Source of the DNA: Macrolepiota albuminosa
Lineage: Eukaryota > Basidiomycota > Agaricomycetes > Agaricales > Agaricaceae
DNA length: 64,000 nucleotides
Assembly (NCBI GenBank): GCA_027475525.1
Contig: JAMWFC010000055.1
Location: forward strand, 3,110,001 to 3,174,000
Reading direction: 5' to 3'
The notes beneath the pieces are model-generated. The model saw only the letters and a program-made list of their open reading frames with translations. It ran no database searches and had not been told where the DNA came from. Shown here one piece after another: positions 1-12,937 of the stretch (positions are counted from its first letter, which is position 1; each line of letters opens with the position of its first letter). The translations under genes and the position numbers were made by a program.

Positions 1-112
1 AGAGGACAACCATATATCATGATGCACTGCGGGGGAGTCGAACCCACCGCTGATGCACAATATCAATTTATAAATATATTCCATTGAACTACAGCAGAAG
101 CTTACTACAAGG
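1..112 (-). repeat. SINE-like repeat with tRNA-type promoter boxes
   Basis: On the minus strand this holds an A-box-like TAGTTCAATGG followed by a perfect B-box GGTTCGACTCC, the internal RNA polymerase III promoter spacing of a tRNA. The acceptor arms do not pair, so it is not a working tRNA gene. A diverged copy lies at about 8400-8520. A tRNA-derived SINE is the simplest reading; the left end may be cut by the window edge. Confidence 0.4.
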
Positions 113-3100
113 GTATGGTGTACAGAGTGAATATTGAATTTAGAACTTTCAACTTTAAATTTATACACGTGATTTAATATCATTGCATCACAATCCCATG
201 GTCATATTGTCTTTCATCATCTATACTCAAGACTCCCAGACAACACCAAGATTCTTGTTGACTTTATTCTCAGCAGCTATGATTGTACACATATGAGCAC
301 AAGAACCTCAAGTTTAAGTACACAGTGGTGCACTGTATTCTCATCATTGTTCACACTGAGCTCAACCCCATTTTCCACTGAAAAACTTCAGGCAACGATC
401 TTATTTATTTGACAGCACATGACAACATCGAACTTTGACAGACTTGACCATAGCCCATGCGTGTGCTAACATACTTTGTATAAATGTTAACTAACTTGAT
501 TTGCTTGCTCATGCTGCTGTCTGTGTCCTCACCATTGGCTGATGCACTTGTGTATGTGTCTCTAGGTGCTTTTTTGACTCTGGCTGTAGGCGCCTCTGTC
601 TCTGTCTCTGTTTCTGATACAACAAGCAGGATAAACACTGAGAAGAAGACTCAAAAGAGGTGGAGAAAGGTGCCTATATCTGTGCCTGTTTCCTTGTTCC
701 TGTTGTCAAAGCTAAAGCCAAAGCAAAACTTGACGCATCTATCAAAGTCAAGTCAAGCCTCACTCTTATGCTCACACTCAGAGTCATGTTCACGTCACAT
801 GAAGATCATGAATAAACAGATGGGCCAATGGGCCATATAAATTATCCAGTCCTTCATCACATGAATCAGAATACTTGATCATTTCTTGGTAAAGCATAAT
901 ACATATACATAGCGTGTTTTTGTAAGCGACTGTAGATAGGTATGTTATTTTTTCTTTTTCTTTTTGCTTTTTTTTTTTTTTTTTTGAAGTAGTATTTGAT
1001 TTGGTGGTGCAGCTTGCGCCATAGGTATGTTTTTTTTTTGCTTTATTTATATACAGATGTGGATGAAATTTCATTTTTTATGTACAATTCAGACTACATA
1101 TAGGTATACCTGGTAATTGTATATGCATAGAACAAACATGATAGTTCTTATGTATGACAGTATAGTAGTACCATCATCTGTTGTCTTAATCGTCATTTTC
1201 TGAAAAATATGCGTCCATCAGATATTTGTTGTCATTTATCAATTCTTTGCTCATCTGTTGTCTTAATCGTCATTTTCTGAAAAATATGCGTCCATCAGAT
1301 ATTTGTTGTCATTTATCAATTCTTTGCAGTAGGACTCTAGTGCAATCGGCATTAGCTATCATCATTTAGTTTAAATGTGATGTTACTTACTTATTTTTTG
1401 TACTAGAGTCATCAACTGTTCATTTTTGATTTTTACTTTATTGATGGCTGCATCTGATAAGTAAGGCTGTAATGTCAGTATGTCAGTAGAAAATTTAATA
1501 TTGATAATGGTGCTTGCCTGCATTATCGACGGCTTTTTCTGCATGCATTAAAAGGCTGTACACTATAAACAATCAATCAAGGTTGTATCCAAAAGAAGCA
1601 ATAAATAAGATTGTCACATACATCTTTTGTTACTTTTCATCACAGCATGATACTTTTCTGTCATAGACTTTAGCTCCATTTTCGTATCTCTGTCAATTGA
1701 AGATGAGGAGCTGGCTGGTGCAAAAGATTGGTTCTGATTTGTGTTCATGAGAGGTGTGAGTCGCAAATGGAGTGTCGAGATGTGTTTTAATAGTGGTTGC
1801 CTCATGTTGATTGAGATATATTTGCACATTATATCAGTGTATTGTATAGTTGCAAAAGATTTCTACGGGAATCATGAGATTGATGGTGATTTGATGTCAA
1901 TTGAATTAGGTTACTAGTATACTAAAGGATATTTTTTAACTTAAATAGCAATTGCAGAAAAGGTAATGGACATACTTAATAGTCTGAGAAGTTCATGCCA
2001 TATGTTCAGTCTTAAATTAGAAAAGGTAATGGACATACTGAATAGTCTGAGAAGTTTACATCATCTGGTTAGTCTTGAGCTAGAATATGGATACAAGAGG
2101 TAATGGACATACTGAATAATTTGAGAAGGTTATGTCACTTTGTCAGCTTTGAGTTGGGCTATGCAGGTAATGTTGAGAATCGGATGGATCAGACAATGAC
2201 TTTTTAGTCTGAATTTGAAAATGTTAAGAAATAAGTGCCAAGCACTTGGTATGTTTATTTAAAGGGATGGTACTGCAAAAAACGTTGGTGGATGGAAGGG
2301 CATTGGATTTATGAAGTGGATTGAAACTTTGTTACATGATTTGTTGAAGGCATTTGTGGATTCAAGTTGATGGTTGTTTGTTGGAGGTACATCATTAAAA
2401 ATAGTAATTGTAGAAGAGGTAATTAGACGTACTAATAGTCTGAGAAGCTTATACCACCTGGTCAGTCTTGAGATGGGCTGTGCAGGTAATATTGAATTAG
2501 ATAATGACTTTTGGTTTGAATTCAAAAATTGTGTTGAGAATGAGTACTTGACCATGTTTATTTTGGTGTTGGCACAGCACTTTCATTAATATTATTAAGA
2601 TCTCTAGTGCTAAGGAAGTGTCATACTTTGCTGCTAGTGTAAATGAGTCAAATTGATTTCAAAATTCATCTTTTGTTAGGTAATTTGTTAAAGAATGCAT
2701 GTACAGTGTGCATATGTAAATGAGTCAAATTGATTTCAAAATTCATCTTTTGTTAGGTAATTTGTTAAAGAATGCATGTACAGTGTGCATATAGCAATGC
2801 CGCGATTGTGAATTTACGTTCTATTCTGAATCTATGATGAAGTAGACATGATTGGCAGCTCTGGTAAGGACTGCAACAATGTTGTGATTGTGAGGGTCTT
2901 CTGTGTGATCTTAACAGAGGCATTCAAGTGAAGTTTTCAATCCTGTTTTTGCATGTAACTGTGTTTTTCTCTTATTGCATTCAAGGTTAATATATTCAAT
3001 TGCATTCAACAAATACATATACTTTATTCAGACTGCAATCCAAAGAGTATGTGGAGTTCTCAGCATGTACTTTAGAAAACAACTTATGGTAACATACTAA

Positions 3101-3189
3101 TTCAATTCAACTTGTTACTGCACTTCCCTTTGAAAGTCTTTATTGTCATCAAAATCTGCCTTATTAGTCAATTTTGTATGCTTTGGAGG
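113..3189. other. AT-rich stretch without a recognisable gene
   Basis: Short open frames on both strands show no domain I recognise. It includes long T tracts near 970-985 and 1030, two exact 77-bp duplications (1174/1251 and 2638/2715), and a degenerate repeat at about 1950-2590. CpG is scarce. It is probably decayed transposon or gene debris. Confidence 0.5.
1950..2590 (+). repeat. Degenerate repeat, weakly leucine-rich when translated
   Basis: A block beginning near GGTAATGGACATACTGAATA recurs at about 1960, 2020, 2098 and, more diverged, 2418. The open part at 2374-2589 reads like a leucine-rich repeat segment (pattern LRSLYHLVSLEMG). Frames are broken between copies. It could be the remnant of an F-box/LRR gene, but I cannot name one. 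Confidence 0.25.
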
Positions 3190-4236
3190 TCAAAGTGGAA
3201 AATCTTCATTGATATCAATATGACACTTCCAAACTCCTCGAGATACTGCAGATTCATAATTTGCTATCAAGCATGACAAAGAAGATGGTGAGGGTGACTC
3301 TGATATATTAATAAACACATCATCAGTATAATCAGCTGGATTGAAAAGGGCCAATGGGCCTACATTAACCATATTGTGCTCTAGAGCAAAATTTGTATTT
3401 TGTTGACATAAATAAACTCTGTTTACCAGTGCCAAATTATAACTCATGTTGTTGATATAATTCATTAATTCTTTTTTTATCCTCATTTCAAGTTATATAT
3501 GTCTCATATTCCTTCCACTCTCAGACATTGTTACCAGTAGATAGGCTTGGAGAAGGAGATTGTTGTAAGGGAGAAGACTGGGATTGAAGAGCCATTATAT
3601 CAAATAGCAGTGGAATGTTTTCTTCATCATTGGCTGCCATGCCTCCTTTCATCTCTTCTGCCATTACAACAAATAGCAGTGGAAGATTTTCTTTGTTATT
3701 GGCCACCGTACATCTGCTGCTACCAACTGCCATGTGTCTACTGTTACTGGCCACCATAGTCTCAATCACTGTCAGTCATTCTGCTTCTTCACCAATAATG
3801 AATAGAGGTGGCAAAGAATCATCTTCCATCTTTTCTTCTACAGAAATAAATAGAGGAGGCAAAGAATTGTAATTCATCTCCTCAGCTGCAGGAATGAACA
3901 ACAGAGGCAACAATTTATCATTCATGTCCTCAATGATGAACAAAGGAGAGATATCTTCAGTTCTATTCAAGACCTCCAAGTCTGGATCATGAATAGATAG
4001 ATTAGAAATATCCACCTGATTATTGTCAGACACTCTCAGCTCCATGAATGTGGTTGAAAATACTTACCATTCCTTACTTCAGATAGGTGAAACAGGTTGG
4101 AATGGTGCATGTGGCAAAAACATCTATGATAAAATATTCTTGATCCAATGCAATCACAGCATTGCCATTGTGCCAGGTAATGGTTAGGATAAGCAAGGCA
4201 ATCAGTAACCTCCTTCATTAATTCATGACCAAGCAA
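3190..4236 (-). pseudogene. Unrecognised ORF cluster with a short acidic repeat motif
   Basis: Four minus-strand open pieces follow one another (4236-4036, 4045-3776, 3769-3521, 3486-3190). The middle two repeat a 16-28 residue motif built round LPPLF or LPLLF followed by an acidic, methionine-containing stretch such as AEEMN. This suggests a single decayed reading frame with internal tandem repeats. No known domain is evident. Introns could account for some breaks. It may also be chance reading of a minisatellite. Confidence 0.25.
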
Positions 4237-7200
4237 TCAATTGAGCAACTGTGAAACATGGTTGATGAAGTTGTTAAAAAAATCTGCCTATGTCTATATA
4301 TGAACTTGAATAATTTGCTCTCAATAATAGCATAAATTCAAATCACCTTTACATGTCTTATGGATATGGGCATTGTATCATTTACATTATCTATCATTAA
4401 ATTATTGTCCAAGTATGCAAAGTTATCATCATTTGGAAATGCTACAGGTGGTGCACCAGTTACAATAGGAACAGAACCTAGTGGTAGCTGTTCTGTTATG
4501 AAGATTGGCAATCCTCATATGTTCTGAGTGAGTTGTGTCCTTTCCTCAGCAAACAAAATGAGGTCTTTTTGCCTAATAACTATTGTTTTTAGTTGCTTGT
4601 GCTTCTTCAAAGAGTTCAGGTGAATGATCAGATATTTATTGCCAGGACCTAGCCATTGTACTAGAGATCTTATGAGACTGCCCATCAATATCAGCAATAT
4701 GCCCCAATTTGTACAGGCCAAATACTAGCAGATAATGGACCCTGAATGAAAATGAATATTTTATCATGCGATCCTTTGGTTGAGAACTGTATAGTTGGAG
4801 AAAATTATATTGTCTACAAACATGTCTGCCCTCCTGCAACCACCTGAACCAATATTTTCACCAAAGAAAAGATAAATAGAACTGATATTTACAGCGAAGA
4901 AAGATTTATCTTTGAACTATACAAGGAACTCTACTGCTCCTAAACAAGGAGATTCAGAACTTGTTGAGGGGTAAAGATCACAATGCCTCAGGATTGGAGG
5001 CATTTGCACAATATAATGTGGCTGTCAAAAATGTTATGCATCAACTCACACTGCACAAGAAAAGTTGTTTATGGAAGATTGTGGCAGAAAAGAGCAAAAA
5101 AGAAAATCTACCAGAAATTCAGTACAAGTTGGTACTCCATCCATACTCCATCCATCCTCTATTCATTGTACATATGTCCAGTTGATTCTGCTTTTTAATA
5201 CAAGTTGGTACTCCATCCATACTCCATCCATCCTCTATTCATTGTACGTATGTCCAGTTGATTCTGCTTTTTAATGGTTGTCTCTCCAGGAAGGCCTGAA
5301 AGCATGGTTTGAAGCATGTGAACAATGCAGATGTGCTTTGATTTAGAGAGATGAATATGTTGGGTTGGACTGTTGTTGGTTGGTATGCAGATGAAGGCAT
5401 GACTATAGAATGTATGTGGTGCCATCATTCTTTAAACAATTTTGACACTAATTATAGTCATGACAATATGTCATACTTGACCCATGCTAATCATCCTGCC
5501 ATCATTCTTTAAACAATTTTGACACTAATTATAGTCATGACAATATGTCATACTTGACCCATGCTAATCATCCTACATTTCAAACTCCTTTCCTGACCTT
5601 GTTAATGACCTCAACAAGAAGATGATAGATTACATGTCTGCTCTTCTTGGTAGAAACATGTCATCCAACATGCAATTATCCCATGATTTGACTCCTCCTA
5701 TCCTTACACACCATGACCTTATTCTTGATCTGAATAAGGATGGATTTCCAATATTACCAGAAGATCCAGAACCAAATATATTTCAAACTTGGGCAGAATT
5801 AGAAATGCTTGTCCAGAACTATCTAAATACTCATTACAATGAATCTTAGTTTTCTTCATCTTTGCTCATCATCTGATCACTCGGTTAGAAATTGCATCTG
5901 GTTACCAATATGAATCTGCTTCTTACAAGGCAGTGAGAACCAATAATCAGCAATTCATACATTTAAGGTGTCTTCCAGAGCATCTGAAATTCTAAGATCC
6001 CTATAATCTTGGTCAGCCAGAGCTATTATTTCTGCTGAACTTCTGGAGAAACTGTCAAGAGCAGTATGGATCTGGTTACACCTTTTGCTGAACAGTTTAT
6101 CTCAACCATCACAAGCAGCCAATAGCTGCTGAGTATGGCACCTGAGCTAATTGTGAAAAAAATGTGGCAGCAGCAGCAGCAGCACGTAAGGCTACACACA
6201 AAAATGAAGGGAAAAATTAGAAACAGAGGCCAACACCATCAGCAGTAGTTGATGGCAGCAGTAGAAAAATTGCTAATGATGGAGCCGCTGATGGCAGATC
6301 CACTTTAGTCACTAGATGTATAGCAAACTTGAAGGGGCAACTGAGGCCTACACTTTCCTTGTCACCTAGTATACCACACACACCACTGCCTGACTTACAG
6401 AAGGGACCCCCTGTCTTATGCTCACTACACACTTCACAGCCACAGCATCACAACAAATCCATAGTTTACAACAAATTCTAATCAAATATATTAGCTTCTG
6501 CTCACAACAATTCTGCTCACAACAAATGTAATGATGATGCAGCAGTGGTAGATGCCACTACCATCCACCTCTTACAATAAAGAGGATGGAGCCATCCAGA
6601 CCCTTTAATTAATGGCCCTAGTGATGTTTACCCTAAATATAGAGTGTCAAAAAGAGTCCTCAACATTCTTCAAGATTGAGGACACTTATAATAGCAATAA
6701 CCAATTTGAAGATGAGGGAAGGCCAGCATTACAAAACCAAAAGAAGTGCAAGGCATTGCCTAACCAATTGTCAACAAATTCCAAATGACTCCACAAGTCT
6801 CAAGCACAAATGTTACAAGAGGATGCAGCTTGATACATTGATATGTCTAAACCAGCAAAAAGGACTAGCAGCTGCACTAAATTTATTCAACCAGTCCACT
6901 GTCATTGATGTGGGGAAGGGGGGGAAAGTTACATTACATTTTTGTAAACTATAGTATTACAAAAATAGAGCAATATCTATCATGACAAAAAAAATATTGG
7001 GCAATAATAAACCATTCATCTTCACTTGTCTTTTGTTGCCTTGCATTTCTTAGTAAGCCAACTGGATGATTGGGTCTGTTGCATCAGCAGCTGACTACTT
7101 CAGAAGTTGCTGCAAGCCCATTCTCTTGAGCCAGAGAGATGGTCCTCAGCAGGGACTGATAGAGGGACAAAAGATAGTTGAGGGGGTGACAGAGATGTTT

Positions 7201-8394
7201 GTGTGGGAGACATTCATGTAGATGTTTGTTGAAGCAGGAATAGAGCAACAGTTAGAGCAGATAAGCCAGCAGCAGGATGGGATTGGTCAGTGGCAAGGGC
7301 AGAGGTGTCACTAGTGGGAACAAATATGTCAGCAGTGGCAGGAGATTGGTCAGCAGTAAGTTCTTCCTCTTTAGTGATGAGTCTAAGTCCACTGCCCTGT
7401 TGGATGCACTGCCATATCATCCTGAGCTGACAGATTAGAGGGATGGATGAGGATGTGAAGTCAACTCTGCAAAGTGTCAACCACACTCCAAATATTGTGG
7501 ATCTCCTCTTCTGTCTGATAGATCCATCTGTTGTGGTCTGCAAGTGTTTTACCTACAAGAGAAACATTGGTTTGCAGATTATCTATGCAGCCACCAAGCA
7601 TGTCAACTTGAGTCTGATAGCAATGGAAGAAGTCCTCAATACATAGTAACTAGCTTTCCTCAGCCATAACAAACATGTCCTGCACCTGTGCCCCAACATT
7701 TTGCAATGCTTTCTGGAACCCATTTTCTATCCTGTCCAAACAGCTCTCTACTCCTGCTATCACACCAGCCACAATATCCTCACTGTGACTAGACTTCATC
7801 GCCTACTCCTTGCTCTTTCTCTTGACTGGAAGAAGATCTGTTGGGTGGTTAGAGGTTGATGGTTTTGATGGTCCCACAATTGGACTGGCTGGTTCATCTG
7901 GTAACTATTGGTTAGCTATTTGAGCAGGAAAAGACTTTCATACTGTTATCACTCTCAGTAATCAACACTGACTTCTTTGTCAGTGGTTTTTTCTCTTTTT
8001 CTTATTGCCAGGCTTAATAGTTTTCTTAAAAATTGTCAGGCTAAATATTTGTCATTTTTACACAGGACCTAACATCCACTGCTGTTTTACTAACATCTGC
8101 TAATGTCTGCTAGCATCATTAATGTGATCTGTTCAAAACTTCAGAGATTACTGAAGAAAGATAGAATAGAGAAGCTTGCACATGTATTTATTACAGCACA
8201 CATGACAAGTAATAATACACCCTAGCTGGCTATCTTTTTCACAAAGACCAGCATAAAGGTAGCTAGCCACAGTGTATCATCAACTTGTCACATGCGCTGG
8301 AAAAACATATGTGCAAATATGTCCATCCTATCTCTCTGCAGAAATCTCTGGAGTTTTGAACAAATCAAATTAATAATGATAGCGGATGTCAGTG
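4237..8394. other. AT-rich stretch, no recognisable gene
   Basis: Only short open frames are seen. The one at 5622-5849 (+) has a protein-like composition (LNKDGFPILPEDPEP) but no start context or family I can identify. The stretch contains a 76-bp near-perfect duplication (5123/5199, one mismatch), an exact 77-bp one (5420/5497) and a short CAG run near 6170. Frames at 6676-6954 (+) and 7214-7543 (-) show no domains. Confidence 0.45.
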
Positions 8395-8530
8395 GCCTGC
8401 TGCTATAATGTGCATTAAGGGAAGTTGAACCCACTGCTGTACATAATATTGAATATCAATTGACAAATATTTCACTAAATCACTCAGACTGGTTGCAACC
8501 TTATGGTATACACATAGATTGGTCAAAAGA
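8395..8530 (-). repeat. Second, diverged SINE-like repeat
   Basis: On the minus strand this aligns by eye to the repeat at 1-112: an A-box-like TGATTTAGTG, then about 60 bases on a B-box GGTTCAACTTCC, in which a CpG of the consensus has become CpA. A fragment with the same tail (TTGCAACCTTATGG) lies near 28460. The copy is older than the one at the left edge. Confidence 0.35.
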
Positions 8531-9061
8531 TACCATCTCAGTAAATTTATTTGATTCATTTATTTGCTCATAGATGGGACACAGGTCTACTGGACTTGTT
8601 TCCCCTCTTTCAACCCAGCACCATCTCTACTAAATTATTTGTCATTCTTACACAGAAAGATTTCTTTGGACATTAGCTACTATCCACTGACATTAGCTGG
8701 CTCACATGCTGACATCTGCTACCATCCACTACTATCTGCTGGCATGCCAGCAAATAGCAGACACTTACCCTCCTCCTTCTGCCCTTTCTCCTTTTTCTCT
8801 CCAGTGCCATCCTCTCTACTCCTCACACTACCTCACATGCCACCCCCATCCACCACATGCACTCTGCTTCCCTCCTCAACATCCAATGTCTGCTATGTCT
8901 TCTGGCATGCATAGACACCCACACTCCTCCCCTTCCCCCTCTTTTTCCTCACCTCCAACATGTCCAACATCTGCTATATCTGCTAGTATGCATGGACATC
9001 CACACTCCTTCTCTTCTCCCTTTCCTCTCTTTCTTTCCACCCCCATTCCTCTTCTGCCACC
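8531..9061. other. Pyrimidine-rich stretch without a gene
   Basis: C/T-rich sequence with loose repetition of a CATCTGCTGGCAT-like word, ending where the family-A LTR begins. The overlapping proline/serine-rich frames are a by-product of composition. No gene is supported. Confidence 0.5.
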
Positions 9062-9559
9062 TGTCAGGGGACTCCTCATTTCTTTCTTTTCTCACTCCTT
9101 ATCTCTTCACTCTTCCTTCATTCATTCTCTTATTTCTTCTGACATTATTTCATTTTACTGTTTCTATTTTTTCAACACTATCTGTTAGTACTACTCTCAG
9201 CCCTTGAGGTGCTCTGGTTCTTTAGCTACCATTCAGACAAGTGTGGGCCCCTCAGCACTGCTTCCAGACTGCTTATATAAGCCAGAGTTTGCCAGAGTTT
9301 GCCCCTTATTTGTGCAATTGTTTGTATAGGCAATTTTTGAGTTTTTAAGGTTTTGTTGTACTGTACAGTTGTTTCCCATGCTTCAGAGGCCCCAGAAGTG
9401 TCCAACCTGGCATAGAGATTCCCTAGACTTGTTCTCTTTGGATCTCCCTCTGCTAGGTGAGTAGTTATTATGATATTGTCAGTATATATTCTAATACACT
9501 TTGGATCTCCCTCTGCCAGCTGTGTGACTGAGCCACAGCCTCTAGAGGTCGCCCTTACA
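9062..9559 (+). mobile_element. Solo LTR, family A (chromodomain gypsy), plus orientation
   Basis: It begins TGTCAGGGGACTCC and ends GCCCTTACA, 498 bp, flanked by the 5-bp target duplication CCACC (9057-9061 and 9560-9564). It carries a C/T-rich first part, a degraded TATA region (TTATATAAGCC near 9273) and the U5-like block with TCTAGAGG. The same LTR abuts a chromodomain integrase at the right end of the window, which identifies its owner. No internal region is present, so LTR-LTR recombination has removed it. Confidence 0.9.
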
Positions 9560-9564
9560 CCACC

Positions 9565-11815
9565 TCCCATGCTTTCCCAGATGCCACCCCATGCACCAGA
9601 CACCCATGCATCCTCTTTCCTTCTCTCTTGCCCTGATTCCAGGCAATGCCAGGGGTTGCTATAGGCTGCTGACAAATGCCAGCAGATAGTTGACAGATGT
9701 CACCAGATGTACAACAGATGCCAACAGATGTCAGCTAATGGCAGTTGATGCCAATGCCCCTTTCAAGCCATGAAAACTCTTTTGTAGGGGTATGTCACCC
9801 CTCTTCCACTTTAAAATACCCATGCAGAGACCTGCAAACATGTAGGAGGGTGGCCATTCATTGTATTATCCAACCTTTGATTCTATCTGTTAGTAACAGA
9901 CCTGTGATGCAATGGTTAAATCATCAGTGTGTTCCATTGCTGAAGGCTTCTCCAAGGCTAGAGGTTTGATTCCCTCCACAAGCATGAGAATAAGATGAAG
10001 AGTTACTTTTTTTTTTGGTCCAACCAGCCACTGTGGGCCTGCATAGGCCTGTGCAGATGTCTGCTGATGCCCCATGCAGGCCAGTGTAGGCCTGCATGAG
10101 TTTGAGTATGTCAACATAAGTCTTTGTAGATGTCTGCTGGTGATATGCATAGGCTTGCATAAGTCTGCAGGGCCCTTTTGTGGACAAATGTTGACATTGG
10201 GAATGGGAAAAGGAGGGAAGAGGAGGTGTGCAGCCTCAAGTTGCTGCAGGGAGGAAGCAAGAGGAGAGAGAAGTAGAGAATCTTGTAGAGAATTTACTCA
10301 TGCTATGACATCTGCTAATGGAAGAGGTTTTTACTTATAGGCTGATGCCCACTGGCAGCTGCTGATGCATGTTGACATCTGCTAGTGTCCACTGGCATCT
10401 GCTGGGCTTGCATGTGCATATGTGTACCCACCTTTTATTGATCTACTGGACCATGTCATACAGCACATTGTAACATTTCCATTGCTCTGTATTCTATGGC
10501 ACTGTGGAGACTGCTTTGCTGGACATGTATGGTACAGCACAAAGCAAGCTCCTATATGATATATAACATGTACCGTTGTGATGCCCTACCCTGCCTTTTA
10601 CCTATCAGCAATAAAGCTTGATTAGCTGAACACTGATATTGACAATCCAGGTTGGTATAAATACATTACATATGAAAATCTAGATGGTTGACTAGTTGTA
10701 AATATTAATGTAATTATTAGCTTTTCCAATACCAATGATTAATAACAGGTCTACTAGTATTATGAAACCATTCTACTAAAGACATCTATTTAATAAAAGC
10801 TTTACTTACCAATGATTAATAACAGGTCTACTAGTATTATGAAACCATTCTACTAAAGACATCTATTTAATAAAAGCTTTACTGACAATAGAGCAAAGAC
10901 AATGTATCATTAAATGTTCCTTATGAAAATTGCACCTAAGACTTCAATGATAGATGCTGCTGATCTACAGTCATATGCAAAAAAAAAAACACATAAGCCC
11001 AGCAGCATGTGTTTAGTCTTGACATCCAGCTACAAGTATAAAATGAATAGATAGCTAGTCTTTTAACTACAATAGAAAGAACTAGAAATAGAATATTTAG
11101 TAAGAGGTTTTTGACAGGTAGCAAGTGAACATACCTCTAGTTGAGCAGAAAAATACTGGCCTTGACTATGCCAAGATCTACTTGACAAGGTATTGTTATG
11201 TTGCCACACTATGCAGAAGATTGAGCAAGTTCAATAGTCAAAAATATTTCACATATACAATCCTTTCTACATGAAGTGAAATCAGGATTGTTAAGGTCAT
11301 GGCATGCTATATGTTTGACAACAATATACTTTGCACTCTACTTTACCTCTTTCAAAGCCTCTGAGTAAGTCTAAACTTTATCAAGCTGTTGATTCTTGTG
11401 AGTATGTGTTGAAAAGAAATTGCAGCACATGTTGGCAAGGTGCAATTACTATGTGAGGAGTGTGTTACCATGGAGTAATTAGAAAACTATACAGTCAGTA
11501 GTTGTAGGTTCAGAATCAGGAATAACATATCTCAGTTGTTTATACACCAACTGAGGTATGTGCCACCTTAAATCAGAAGCCACCAGTTATTGACTTAGTA
11601 ATTAGTCTCTGTTGTTAAAAAGTATATAGACACAATATCAGTCATTTATACACCGACTGAGTCTCTGTTGTTAACAGGTTATTGGCTTCATGCCACTTAG
11701 TGAAACAATCCTTGAAAATTTTTTTCCTAACCCACCTCAAACTGAAACTGACCTAACCAACCCAGAAACATGTCCCAGAACCCCACCCCCTGTTTCTCCT
11801 TCCAGCAGAAAAAAG
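9565..11815. other. AT-rich and minisatellite-like stretch, no gene
   Basis: Around 9660-10430 a degenerate word close to GACATCTGCTGATG recurs many times. From 10430 to 11815 the sequence is AT-rich with one exact 77-bp duplication (10730/10807) and no convincing frame. The region at 11500-11810 may be the leader of the Copia element that follows. Confidence 0.45.
9898..10018 (+). repeat. tRNA-derived SINE-like sequence
   Basis: The plus strand reads like a serine- or leucine-type tRNA: an A-box-like TGATGCAATGGTTAA, a long variable arm, and a B-box GGTTTGATTCC fitting GGTTYGANTCC. It is followed by a run of T after 10008. The acceptor arms pair poorly, which favours a tRNA-derived retroposon over a working tRNA gene. 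No second copy was spotted in the window. Confidence 0.4.
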
Positions 11816-12397
11816 ATTTAATGACTCCAATTGGGTAGCTTTTAAGATGACAACCACTGAGGCTGCACATGAGTGCAGCTTGCCAGAATATTTGACTTAA
11901 AATCATGAAACCCAGCTCTAAGTCTCCCCCCACTACTGTGGCAACCTGGTGGGATGCCTCGTTCTCCACAGCAGATGAGTGGTCACAGCACAATGCATTC
12001 ACATGCACCACAATTACTCTGAATATTGTTAATACCATTGGTGCTAAGGTTAAAATAAACAGGTCAGCAGCTGATGCCTGGGCATCATTGATGACTCTGC
12101 ATGATGCTAAAACCAACTTGAGACTAATTCATGCTAAGGAGGAGTTGAGCTCCATCAAGTATGTCAATGGCACAAGCATCAAGATGCACTTCAAGGCATT
12201 GTGGACTGCATGGTCAAAGGCTAATGACCAGGATGCAGAAATTGATGATAACTGTTTCCATGCATATGTTATTCAATCTATGCCTAGCTCTTGGGCTGCT
12301 GTCACTGGTTTATTGATCAATGAGAAAACATCCACAAATGTCATCATGAGGCTAACAACTTATGTGCTTCTCCTTCACAGCATGTCTGCTATTGCCC
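11816..12397 (+). pseudogene. Copia-type Gag, N-terminal part (left half of a split element)
   Basis: The frame from 11816 reads FNDSNWVAFK, the pattern with which Copia Gag proteins (UBN2 / gag_2 type) start, and runs to a stop near 11897. The frame then shifts and continues at 11905 with TWWDASFSTADEW, an LIHAKEELSSIKY segment and SMPSSW, all typical of this Gag family. At 12397 it is cut by Gypsy-1. The frame resumes in phase at 24547 once one copy of the TGCCC duplication is discounted, giving the CCHC knuckle and protease. The frameshift and later stops make it inactive. Confidence 0.75.
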
Positions 12398-12570
12398 TGT
12401 AACCGGAGTTATGGGTTAGAACTATCTTGTGTGTATCACACAAGTGCTAAATCAGACCGCAGTATTGGATTGACTAGTACTTAGAGTGAAAACAAGATGT
12501 TGTCTTACATAATACTCTACTAAATGATTATAGCATCGTTGACGCTAAGAACACGGATGACTCCGTTACA
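12398..12570 (-). repeat. Gypsy-1 3' LTR
   Basis: 173 bp. It differs from its partner at 24369-24541 by five bases falling in three sites. Each site is explained by an ancestral CpG that became TpG in one copy and/or CpA in the other. Confidence 0.95.
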
Positions 12571-12572
12571 TA

Positions 12573-12580
12573 CCCCCCAA
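12573..12580 (-). other. Gypsy-1 polypurine tract
   Basis: On the minus strand TTGGGGGG lies two bases before the 3' LTR. A purine run next to the LTR is the primer for plus-strand DNA synthesis in LTR retrotransposons. Gypsy-2 has the matching tract at 51454-51463. Confidence 0.8.
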
Positions 12581-12937
12581 TGAGATTGAATACTCGGTCT
12601 TTAGGAAGGGAGGTGGAGCGAGATAAGAATGCACGATAGTGCAAAAAAACAGATGGATAATACACGTATTGCGTGGCTGCCAGATGTTAGCAGTTGTTCG
12701 CAGTGTAGATGCGGCCTCCAGACACACTGGAAGTCAGTCCTTATCAGACAGGGCACACGTTGCGCCAGCAGGAGATGCAAGATGAATATGTTTATACTAA
12801 AATAAGAAAAACAAAAATTAAGAATGACCCCGCCTCTGGGTTGGCTGTATCTACACGCAACTCTAGAGTGCATATCAGCTGAATTGGTTCGAGTGAATGA
12901 CTCGGAGGTACCTACACAACAAAATATTAACATGGGT

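Noticed and set aside
1..112. Functional tRNA gene on the minus strand
   Set aside because: Promoter boxes are good but the acceptor stem halves do not pair, and a diverged repeat copy exists, so a SINE is more likely.
8531..9207. Serine/proline-rich proteins on the plus strand
   Set aside because: Open frames here follow from C/T-rich low-complexity DNA and run into a solo LTR.
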